Shown here: piece after piece, positions 8,827 to 18,591 of the stretch
Numbering within the stretch: the stretch's first letter is position 1
Layout of the letters: every line of letters begins with the position of its first letter
DNA from: Candidatus Woesearchaeota archaeon
Lineage (GTDB): Archaea; Nanobdellota; Nanobdellia; Woesearchaeales; DSVV01
Direction of reading: 5' to 3'
Assembly: GCA_018303325.1 (NCBI GenBank)
Contig: JAGVYH010000046.1
Span: 1 to 37,108, forward strand
DNA: 37,108 bases
Notes under the pieces: model-generated
Databases searched by the model: none
Seen by the model: only the letters and a program-made list of their open reading frames with translations
What the model was told of the DNA's origin: nothing
Translations under genes and position numbers: made by a program

Positions 8827-10056
8827 ATGCTGGCAGATTATTTTAGAATCTCATTACGAAATCTACGAAAAAGAAAAATAAGATCCTTTCTTACCATATT
8901 AGGCATAGTTATTGGAATTGTTTCTGTTGTTGGATTAATCTCAATTGGCCAAGGCATGCAGCAAGCAATAAATGAAGAATTTAAGACAGTCGGACAGGAT
9001 AGAATAATAATTAAGCCAGGTGGTGAAGGTTTTACTGGCTCTACTCCAGTTACAGCAGAATTTTCTACTGAAAAATTATATGAACATGATTTAGACGTCG
9101 TAAAAAATTCAAAAGGAGTGTACAAGGCAATTGGGGTTATAATTGATACAGGAGATACTGAGTTTGACAACACCATTAAATACAACAACATATTTGGTGT
9201 TCCTACTGACAGTTATTCTATAAGTTTTATAAAAACAGTTGATTTTTTTATAATTGAAGACGGCAGAGAATTTGAGCAGGGTGATAAATACAAAGCAATT
9301 GTTGGATATAGAACCGCAAAAGAACTTTTTGACAAGGAGATTAGAATCGGCAATAAAGTAATTATCAAAGGTCAAGAGTTCAAAGTAATAGGAATTCAAA
9401 AAAAAACAGGAAGCCCTGTGCATGATTCAATGGTTAGAATCCCTTTAGATGTTTCAAGAGACTTATTAGAAAAGGATGACAAAGAATTCACAACTATTTT
9501 TGCAAAAGTGCAAAAAGGCCTTGATCCTATTAATGTTGCTGAAAGCATAAAAAAAGAATTGAGAAATGACCACGACGTAAAAGAAGGCGAGGAAGATTTT
9601 ACTGTCACTACATCTGTCCAATTAATGGAAGGCTTTAATAACATTCTTAATATTGTGCAGATTGTGCTGATTGGTATTGCAGGAATATCCTTGTTTGTCG
9701 GCGGCATAGGAATAATGAACACAATGTACACTTCTGTTTTGCAGAGGAGAAAGGAGATAGGCATCATGAAATCAATCGGCGCAAAAAACAGCGATATTAT
9801 GATTATTTTCCTTATAGAGTCAGGAATATTAGGAATAATTGGTGGAGTTATTGGAGTTATTCTCGGCATTTCACTCAGCAAAGGCGTAGAACTAATTGCA
9901 TTTAGTTTAGGAGTTGAACTTTTGAAAGCATATATCTCAGCCCCACTGATTATTGGTGCGTTAGTATTTTCGTTTTTAATCGGCGCAGTTTCAGGGCTGA
10001 TGCCAGCGATGCAAGCTGCGAAATTGCAGCCAGTTGATGCGCTGAGAGGTTTTTGA
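8827..10056 (+). CDS. MacB-like FtsX-domain ABC permease (1)
   Basis: RKRKIRSFLTILGIVIGIVSVVGLISIGQGMQ; VGGIGIMNTMYTSVLQRRKEIGIMKSIGA. Confidence 0.95.
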   Translation: MLADYFRISLRNLRKRKIRSFLTILGIVIGIVSVVGLISIGQGMQQAINEEFKTVGQDRIIIKPGGEGFTGSTPVTAEFSTEKLYEHDLDVVKNSKGVYKAIGVIIDTGDTEFDNTIKYNNIFGVPTDSYSISFIKTVDFFIIEDGREFEQGDKYKAIVGYRTAKELFDKEIRIGNKVIIKGQEFKVIGIQKKTGSPVHDSMVRIPLDVSRDLLEKDDKEFTTIFAKVQKGLDPINVAESIKKELRNDHDVKEGEEDFTVTTSVQLMEGFNNILNIVQIVLIGIAGISLFVGGIGIMNTMYTSVLQRRKEIGIMKSIGAKNSDIMIIFLIESGILGIIGGVIGVILGISLSKGVELIAFSLGVELLKAYISAPLIIGALVFSFLIGAVSGLMPAMQAAKLQPVDALRGF

Positions 10057-10094
10057 TGAAGATGATGTTTTTATTTTATGTATTAGTTTACAGC

Positions 10095-10320
10095 GGTGGA
10101 CTTTAATTGTCTTATCAATATTGTTAAAGTCCACCAGTATAGGCACGGTTACTGATTTACGATTATTATTGTCCGTGCCTATAGTTCCTTGGCGAAGCCA
10201 CCCGTCTCATGATGATATTTAATAGTAAGACGTAAGTTGTTAGACGTAGAACGTAAAACAATTATTCAACGCGTAATTCATGATATAGTGGTGGACTGCG
10301 TTCCACAAACGAGCAAGAAG
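10095..10320. repeat. Dispersed element copy C with two accessory hairpins
   Basis: GGTGGACTTTAA/TTAAAGTCCACC (10095-10106/10124-10135), TATAGGCACGG/CCGTGCCTATA (10138-10148/10173-10183), then R end GTTCCTTGGCGAAGCCACCCGTCTCATGAT and L end GTGGACTGCGTTCCACAAACGAGC. Confidence 0.8.
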
Positions 10321-10423
10321 CTGAAATTATGAAGAGAACAGAAAAAAGAAGTTAAGAAATTGTGAATCAACTAAACAAATACAATCTTTTTATTTTTAAT
10401 CAGTGTATTGAAACGAGGTTTAA

Positions 10424-11641
10424 ATGATATTAGAATATTTTAAGATTGGAATAAAAAATATACGAAGCAGGAAAATGAGATCTTGGCTGACCATGTTAGG
10501 TATATTTATAGGTATAGCTGCGATAGTTGCATTGCTTTCATTGGGCCAAGGTTTGAGAAATGCCATTGACGAGCAATTTGAGATGATGGGCAGGGATAAA
10601 ATTATGATTACACCTGGCCAAAATTTTGGTTTTGGTGGTGTTGCAGGACAGGAGATTCTTACAGAAGATGACCGCGATCTTATTGAAAAAGTAAATGGTG
10701 TTGATATAACAAGTGGTTTCCTGTATAAAACAGTTGAGGTAAAATACAAGAATGAAGTAAAAACAACATTTGTTACTGGCATTTATACAAGCGGCGAAGA
10801 GACAGAAGTCATGAAAAGCATGCAAAACTGGAAAACAGCAGAAGGCAGGGATTTGTCAAAGACAGACAGGTATAAAGTATCAGTTGGATGTGAAGTTACA
10901 AAAGATAAAGGATTGTTTAAGAAAGGTGTGACATTAAAAGAAACAATTGAACTGCTTGGAAAAGAGTTCAGGGTTATAGGCGCAATAAGCTGCCTCGGGA
11001 ATAAGCAGGATGATACTCAGCTGTTTATTCCAATAGATACAGCAAGAGATCTTTTTGATGAGCATGATAAATTAGACATGATATTTGTAAAGATTAAAGA
11101 TGGTTACACACCTAAACTTGTTGCAGAGAAGATTGCAGACAAGATGAGAAAAGATAGAGATTTAGACAAAGGTGAAGAGAATTTTCAGGTGCAGACCTCT
11201 GAGCAGTTAATTGAAGTTTTTGGCTCGATATTGGGGATAATAGAGGCTGTTCTCGTCGGAATAGCAGCAATCTCTTTGCTTGTTGGGGGGATTGGAATAA
11301 TGAATACAATGTATACATCAGTGCTTGAAAGAACAAGAGAAATCGGTGTAATGAAAGCAATAGGGGCAAGAAGAAGAACCATATTAACAATATTTCTGAT
11401 TGAATCTGGATTAATGGGCGCTGTTGGCGGAATTATTGGTGTGGTTCTTGGTTTTATGATTTCTTATGGTGTTGAACTCGGCGCAAAACTAGCAGGATTC
11501 TCGTATCTCAGTGTAAAAATAAGTCCATGGCTGGTTTTGTTTGGAATTAGCTTTGCATTCATCGTCGGAAGTGCTGCAGGGTTGCTGCCGGCAATACAAG
11601 CGACGAAATTAGAAGCAGTTGATGCGTTGAGGTATGAATAA
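10424..11641 (+). CDS. MacB-like FtsX-domain ABC permease (2)
   Basis: RSRKMRSWLTMLGIFIGIAAIVALLSLGQGL; VGGIGIMNTMYTSVLERTREIGVMKAIGA. Confidence 0.95.
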   Translation: MILEYFKIGIKNIRSRKMRSWLTMLGIFIGIAAIVALLSLGQGLRNAIDEQFEMMGRDKIMITPGQNFGFGGVAGQEILTEDDRDLIEKVNGVDITSGFLYKTVEVKYKNEVKTTFVTGIYTSGEETEVMKSMQNWKTAEGRDLSKTDRYKVSVGCEVTKDKGLFKKGVTLKETIELLGKEFRVIGAISCLGNKQDDTQLFIPIDTARDLFDEHDKLDMIFVKIKDGYTPKLVAEKIADKMRKDRDLDKGEENFQVQTSEQLIEVFGSILGIIEAVLVGIAAISLLVGGIGIMNTMYTSVLERTREIGVMKAIGARRRTILTIFLIESGLMGAVGGIIGVVLGFMISYGVELGAKLAGFSYLSVKISPWLVLFGISFAFIVGSAAGLLPAIQATKLEAVDALRYE

Positions 11642-11679
11642 TTGCATTGCTGTGAATATGATTAAAACTGAATATTTTT

Positions 11680-11892
11680 TTAGTTCTAGGGCGCAGCCAC
11701 ACGTTCACTAATAAAGTAAGAAGGTTAGAAAGCTTGAAGGTCTGAAAGCTTGAAAGTGCGCTATATGTACGACACTTTCAAGCTGTCAAGCTTTCTAACT
11801 TTCAAACAGTTTCATATGACGGTGGACTTCGTCCCACAAACGTGCTGAGAACAAATAACTGCTCGTAAGCGAATAACTGTTCGTGAGCGAGA
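11680..11892. repeat. Dispersed nested inverted-repeat element, copy D (R-first)
   Basis: AGTTCTAGGGCGCAGCCACACGTTCAC ... GGTGGACTTCGTCCCACAAACGTGCTGAG; octad hairpin 11720-11758/11773-11805; tandem 18-mers AATAACTGYTCGTRAGCG at 11854-11889. Confidence 0.85.
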
Positions 11893-12024
11893 AAAATAAA
11901 TATTAAAAAGATAAACACATACAAAAATTGCAGAAATAATTGAATAACACCAATCTGTTTTATTTATAAAGAATTCAACAAAATTATTTACACTCTCTTA
12001 TTTACACTACCTTACACTACCAAA

Positions 12025-13932
12025 TTATCTTGCAAAAAATTTCAATAATACGCTCCTTTCTCCAGCAGGCAGCTCTTCTTCTTTTGGCAATAATGCTGCG
12101 AATGTGTAAGGCCTTAGTGCATTAAGCCCATCTCCTCTTTCAAGCATTTTATCGCCTGCTTCTATTAATCCTCGCCTGTAAAGTGCGTCTCTAAAACGAT
12201 TATATGCATCCCATGCTTTGCCCCTATTAAGAAGCTCATAACCTTCTTCAATTAATCTTCTTTTTTTCCTTGGAGTTAAATCTGCTCTGATTTCATCAAT
12301 CCTTTCCCTATATTTTCTCTCTTCATCAAGGGCTTTACGCATATAGCTTGGAATTGAAGACATATTAGGTGCATTTGGTGATGATGCTTCAGATTCCTTA
12401 TTTTTTTCAGTTTCATCTGCTTCGCCATCTTTATTTCTTTCTTCCGATGAATTCTCCGATGATTTCCCTGCAAGAGCTCTTTTTGCTTCATTTAATGCTT
12501 TTTTCCATTCTTCTCTTTTATAAGAATCTATACCTATTCCTAAGCTTTTTCGTCTTGCAACTGCCTGTGCTTTTCTTAATCCTTTTGTATAACCAATCTT
12601 CGCCATAATTGGAATTAATCTACCATAATCTGAATACTCCAGTTTAATCAACCCTTCTGACATCTCAGCATCAATTACTTTTATCACACCTTCAGTATTC
12701 CCTGATGCTATAAAATAATCTATGCTCTCACTATAAAATCTGCATGGATGAGATTTCCGATGTTCAAACAATAAATCTGCCAAAGAATTTAATTTAACAA
12801 CATCGCCTATTGCTCTAAGCGACATTCTTACCTCGTCAGAAAAATCATTTGCTTCTACGATATGGTGGCCATATTTTTCAACAATTGCTTTTATTGCGTC
12901 AACAACTCTTTTATCTTCAACATGTGTAACATAATGTGTTTTTAATCTATCCTTTTTTTTAGTAACAAAAGTTCCTGTTGCTCTAAGCGCTCTTAATGTG
13001 CATACAATTAAGCTATGTTCTATATTGAGATAGCTTTCTTCCATTGTTTTAGAAAAAGGATCAACATTTAATGGACTTTCGGCGTAAGATTTGATAAATT
13101 GTTCGTTTGATATTTCCATGGCAAGGTCATATAACATTTCGCTTGCTTCTGATTTTAAAGCACCTTGTACTTGTCCAAACAAAGCAATTGCATATTCTAA
13201 GTTTTGGAGTGAGTTATGAATGCCACAATGAAAATAGTGATCATAGAAATCTACAAGCGCTAACATCCCTGTGTTAATTAAAATTCTTTCATTATCAGAT
13301 AACCTTTTAATTTTAGAAAGAACTTCAAACTGACCAAGCCTTAATGCATGAACACAAATCTCAAACGTTCTTTTTTCGTCGTCAATTGCCGATGCCATGT
13401 TAAGAGCATCATCTAAACTTGTGTTATAATAAGAAATGAGTTTAGTACGTGCAATCCCTAAATGTGAGACAAGCTGCCTGAATCTAGCAATATTATATTT
13501 AGACTGAAAATCACTATAACCTGTTTCAATCTCTAAACCCTCTTCACCATTTGGTGTTTTTAGTTGTCTTGCTCCTTCTGTAAGCAAACGAATCCCTTCT
13601 ATCCCCGCTTTTAACCCAGAAGATAAATTATAGTTTCTACCCTTTGCTAAAAAATCATCTAATCTTCTTGTAACTTTCTGCCTGATTACTTCTTCAGAAA
13701 TACCCATAAGTTTGTATAGATTAATAGCATCTAATGCAAAACTAGTGAGATGCTGACCTCGACAAGTATCATTATTGCCAATATCAAGCATCTGGTCAGC
13801 TGCTTTAATCATTCTTTCTCTTAAATCATCTGGGAGATGAGAATACATTGTTTCCATTGTTTGAACTAATGTTAAACTTGTGCCTTGGTCTTGATTAGTA
13901 CTTAAATGTTGATTAGTGTTTGGATTTTGCAT
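12025..13932 (-). CDS. Hypothetical 635-aa mostly helical protein
   Basis: Long uninterrupted ORF; charged low-complexity linker SSEERNKDGEADETEKNKESE; no recognised family. Confidence 0.75.
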   Translation of the reverse strand: MQNPNTNQHLSTNQDQGTSLTLVQTMETMYSHLPDDLRERMIKAADQMLDIGNNDTCRGQHLTSFALDAINLYKLMGISEEVIRQKVTRRLDDFLAKGRNYNLSSGLKAGIEGIRLLTEGARQLKTPNGEEGLEIETGYSDFQSKYNIARFRQLVSHLGIARTKLISYYNTSLDDALNMASAIDDEKRTFEICVHALRLGQFEVLSKIKRLSDNERILINTGMLALVDFYDHYFHCGIHNSLQNLEYAIALFGQVQGALKSEASEMLYDLAMEISNEQFIKSYAESPLNVDPFSKTMEESYLNIEHSLIVCTLRALRATGTFVTKKKDRLKTHYVTHVEDKRVVDAIKAIVEKYGHHIVEANDFSDEVRMSLRAIGDVVKLNSLADLLFEHRKSHPCRFYSESIDYFIASGNTEGVIKVIDAEMSEGLIKLEYSDYGRLIPIMAKIGYTKGLRKAQAVARRKSLGIGIDSYKREEWKKALNEAKRALAGKSSENSSEERNKDGEADETEKNKESEASSPNAPNMSSIPSYMRKALDEERKYRERIDEIRADLTPRKKRRLIEEGYELLNRGKAWDAYNRFRDALYRRGLIEAGDKMLERGDGLNALRPYTFAALLPKEEELPAGERSVLLKFFAR

Positions 13933-13975
13933 TGGATATACCTTAAATTATTAATAAGATCCAAGAAAAAGCTTG

Positions 13976-13990
13976 TGATTTATAAAGTTT
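13976..13990 (-). promoter_or_regulatory. Putative archaeal TATA box for the 12025-13932 gene
   Basis: AACTTTATAAATC (minus strand) roughly 45-50 nt upstream of ATG. Confidence 0.45.
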
Positions 13991-14036
13991 ATCAATTTTA
14001 CTACTTATTAAAGGTTACAAAGCAGAGCATGATAGA

Positions 14037-14180
14037 AGGAAGTGGTATGATTAATGAATGTTTATAATCTACGTTTATCGACGATAATTAAATATATTTT
14101 AAGGTATAATAACTAATTATTTATTTAAAATAACGTCGATACCAAGCAAATATTAACATTCGTTATATAACCCACTTCCT
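14037..14180. mobile_element. MITE-like element (144 nt) with terminal inverted repeats
   Basis: AGGAAGTGG (14037-14045) / CCACTTCCT (14172-14180), imperfect extension inward; flanked by GATAGA direct repeats (14031-14036, 14181-14186; GATAGAAG on both sides). Confidence 0.65.
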
Positions 14181-14205
14181 GATAGAAGATTAGATTATAT
14201 TGTAA

Positions 14206-15573
<1,368 letters not shown>

Positions 15574-15598
15574 GATTTATAATAAAAGTAATTATTAA

Positions 15599-15608
15599 TT
15601 TATAAAGG
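15599..15608 (-). promoter_or_regulatory. Putative archaeal TATA box, MFS gene
   Basis: CCTTTATAAA about 27-35 nt upstream of ATG at 15573. Confidence 0.5.
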
Positions 15609-15675
15609 CTTTGTGGAAAATTATGATTAGAAGTTACTAAGGAAATATTAAAGAATTAAAAAGATATTAAAAACA

Positions 15676-17076
15676 TCAAGGCTTCCATCTAATCATCGTC
15701 CTCGGAAATGGTATTGCATCTTTAATATTTTCTAATCCGCAAATCCAAGAAATTAATCTTTCAACACCCAACCCAAAGCCGCCGTGAGGCACAGAACCGT
15801 ATTTTCTTGTGTCGAGATAAAATGAGTATTCTTCAACTTTCTCGCCCATTTCAACAAGTCTTTTCTTTATCTCTTCAAGCCTTTCTTCTCTCTGGCTTCC
15901 GCCGATTATTTCACCATATCCTTCTGGAGCCAGAAAATCGGTGCCCTGAACAACATCAGGATTTTTAGGATCTTCTTTCATGTAAAATGCTTTTACTATC
16001 TTTGGATAATTAGTTACAATAACAAACCTGTCAAAACTTTTTACAAGCTCGTCTTCTTCAATTGTCCTTAAATCTTTTCCCCATTCAACATTCAGATTGC
16101 ATTTCTCCTTCAGAATTTTTAATGCCTCATCATATGTTATCCTGACAAATGGCTTATTCAGGCTTGGCTCTAATTTAGTTATATCTCTTCCTAAAATCTC
16201 AAGCTCTGGCTTGTTTGTTTCTAATACTTTTTTAATTATATGTTTTATAACTTGTTCACCATGATTGATTATTTCACTAAAAGTAGACCATGCAAATTCC
16301 ATTTCAGCATGCCAGTATTCTGTTAGATGTCGAGAAGTTTTTGATTTCTCTGCCCTGAAAGACGGCGCGATAGTATAAATCTTCTCTAAACCGAATATTG
16401 CCGGCTCAGCGTAAAGCTGCCATGTTTGTGCAAGAAAAACACCTTTTTGATTAAAATAATTCACACTGAACAATGTTGAGCCGCCTTCACATTGCACAGA
16501 CTGGAATATTGGGCTTTGGTATTCATAAAAACTTTGGCTTCTGAAATATTCATGTATCGCTCCAAATACTGTGCTTCTTACCTTAAGGATGGCTGTCATT
16601 TTTCTGCTTCTTAACCACAAGTGCCTGTTATCTGCGAGAAACTCTGTGCCTTGGTCCTTTGTAATTGGAAATGTATCGCATTCACCGACAACAACAAAAC
16701 TTTTCACATGAACTTCATATCCAGTTGGCGCTCGTTTATCCTCTTTTATGTCACCAAATACTTCAATTGATGCTTCTATCTGCAATTTATCTGCAACCTT
16801 GAATTTTTCTTCTCCTACGACACTCTTTTCAATAACGCATTGAATAATATTTGAAGAATCCCTTAGAACAATAAACTTGAGGTTAGAACTTCCTCTTTCT
16901 CTGTGAATCCAGCCACGTATAGCTACACTGCCGCTGCCTTGTTTCATAGCATCCTGTACAGACAGGAATGAATTATTATGCTTTGTTTCTTTATTTTTCA
17001 TTACTTCTTTCTCTTCATTTATTTTATTTTTTTCTGTTAATCCTTGCTTTTTTTCCTTTGTTTTGTTGCTGGTCAT
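15676..17076 (-). CDS. asnS: Asparaginyl-tRNA synthetase
   Basis: RGWIHRERGSSNLKFIVLRD, SPIFQSVQCEGGSTLF, PSFRAEKSKTSRHLTEYWHAEMEFA, GSVPHGGFGLGVERLISWICG. Confidence 0.92.
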   Translation of the reverse strand: MTSNKTKEKKQGLTEKNKINEEKEVMKNKETKHNNSFLSVQDAMKQGSGSVAIRGWIHRERGSSNLKFIVLRDSSNIIQCVIEKSVVGEEKFKVADKLQIEASIEVFGDIKEDKRAPTGYEVHVKSFVVVGECDTFPITKDQGTEFLADNRHLWLRSRKMTAILKVRSTVFGAIHEYFRSQSFYEYQSPIFQSVQCEGGSTLFSVNYFNQKGVFLAQTWQLYAEPAIFGLEKIYTIAPSFRAEKSKTSRHLTEYWHAEMEFAWSTFSEIINHGEQVIKHIIKKVLETNKPELEILGRDITKLEPSLNKPFVRITYDEALKILKEKCNLNVEWGKDLRTIEEDELVKSFDRFVIVTNYPKIVKAFYMKEDPKNPDVVQGTDFLAPEGYGEIIGGSQREERLEEIKKRLVEMGEKVEEYSFYLDTRKYGSVPHGGFGLGVERLISWICGLENIKDAIPFPRTMIRWKP

Positions 17077-17102
17077 TGTAAATGTTAGTAGTATAATAGT
17101 TA

Positions 17103-17112
17103 TTTATAAAGT
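17103..17112 (-). promoter_or_regulatory. Putative archaeal TATA box, asnS
   Basis: CTTTATAAAT about 27-36 nt upstream of ATG at 17076. Confidence 0.5.
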
Positions 17113-17223
17113 TTATTGGAGATTTAAGGAACAAAAGAAACAAACACAAAAATAGATTAAACGAACACAAACAAGTGTTATTTCATAATCTTTTTAAACC
17201 TCTGGCTTTATTTACCAAATACT

Positions 17224-17922
17224 ATGTTAAAGTTCGTTTTAAGCCCAAGATGGTTTTATGGAATGGATACTATTTCTGCAGTAATTGCATTAATAATTAC
17301 ACTTGTTATTGCAATATTCAGTTATAAACTTTATACATTCTGTCAGGATAAAAAGTATAAATATCTTGCATTAAGCTTTTTTACACTAACATCTGCATTC
17401 TTTTTCAAATTATTAACAAATGTTGTCGTGTATTATGAAGTTGTTAAAGAGAAGGTTGTTGGGAACATAGTTCTCACTTATAGTGTTCTTGAAAGCTCTG
17501 ATTTACTTGTTTCTATTGGATTTATCGGCTACAGATTCTTGTTTTTAGCAGGATTTATGGGTTTGTTTTATCTACTTTATCAGCACAGAGACAGAAAATT
17601 GTTTATTATAATGTTTTGGTTAATTCTAATAGCAACATGGTTCAGCTTAAGCAATTATTTCTTTTTCCATGCTACGGCTATATTATTTATATCATTACTC
17701 TTCTGGTATTATTACAGAGTATGCAAAACTTCAAAGCCAAAACAAGTTAAGTCATTAAGATATGTCATGTTTACTTTTTGGTTTTTGGCATTGAGCCAAT
17801 TATCTTTCCTATTTGTAGCTCTTAATCTGCATTTTTATGCAATTGCTGAAAGTTTGCAATTGATTGGTTTGTTACTATTATTATACAATCTTTTAACCAT
17901 TTTCAGGAAAGCTAAATGCTGA
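17224..17922 (+). CDS. Polytopic membrane protein of unknown function
   Basis: Several predicted TM segments across 232 aa. Confidence 0.8.
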   Translation: MLKFVLSPRWFYGMDTISAVIALIITLVIAIFSYKLYTFCQDKKYKYLALSFFTLTSAFFFKLLTNVVVYYEVVKEKVVGNIVLTYSVLESSDLLVSIGFIGYRFLFLAGFMGLFYLLYQHRDRKLFIIMFWLILIATWFSLSNYFFFHATAILFISLLFWYYYRVCKTSKPKQVKSLRYVMFTFWFLALSQLSFLFVALNLHFYAIAESLQLIGLLLLLYNLLTIFRKAKC

Positions 17923-18051
17923 TAAAGTGCTTTTTGTTGTTTTTTACATAATATTACAAATAAGCAATAAGAGTGAATAAGACTCTTATGGTTGCTATAT
18001 CTCCAAAAAAACCATTACATTAATAAATAAAGCACCATTTACATACTTATC

Positions 18052-18327
18052 ATGCCACAGCAAAGAAGATCCAGGATAGATATAATAAACGATATACTGG
18101 AAGCTATACAAAGAAAGGGCGGCAAAATAAAGCCAACCCATCTTATGTATAAAGCAAACCTTTCACATAAATTAATGACCAGTTATTTAGAAGAGCTTAT
18201 GAGCAAAGAATTAGTGCAGGAAATCACTGAGAAACAGTACAGATATCTTACAATAACAGATGAAGGCTACAAGTTCATAGAAAAATTCAAGCAAATGAAA
18301 GATTTCAAGGAAAGTTTTGGATTGTAG
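18052..18327 (+). CDS. Winged-helix DNA-binding protein (HTH_45-like)
   Basis: RIDIINDILEAIQRKGGKIKPTHLMYKANLSHKLMTSYLEELMSKELV ... YRYLTITDEGYKFIEKF. Confidence 0.85.
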   Translation: MPQQRRSRIDIINDILEAIQRKGGKIKPTHLMYKANLSHKLMTSYLEELMSKELVQEITEKQYRYLTITDEGYKFIEKFKQMKDFKESFGL

Positions 18328-18426
18328 ATTGTAAATGTGTTATTAAGTTGTTATTAAAATTAATTTTAGCTAATTTATGAGAATTCTTTAGAAAAGATAA
18401 ATAATTTAATTTGACAAACAATTTAT

Positions 18427-18591
18427 TTACTTTAACAAACAATCTATCTGTTGTTCTCTTCTATAAGGACATCGGTCTTTTTGGTTTTGTGTTAATCCTA
18501 TTGATTGATATTTTGGATAACCATCAGGAAAAACTGTGACAACAGTATCAAAACGTTCAGCGAATTTTTTTGACGCAGCAAAATTTAACAC
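18427..18591 (-). pseudogene. Possible C-terminal remnant of a PLP-dependent cysteine synthase-like enzyme
   Basis: In-frame with and directly after aspS stop: VLNFAASKKFAERFDTVVTVFPDGYPKYQSIGLTQNQKDRCPYRREQQIDCLLK*; AASKK-AERF-VVTVFPDG resembles CysK-type C-termini. Confidence 0.4.

Noticed and set aside
8838-11390. Several minus-strand ORFs opposite the FtsX permeases (e.g. 9396-9881, 10420-10782)
   Set aside because: Antisense to strongly supported permease genes; no homology recognised.
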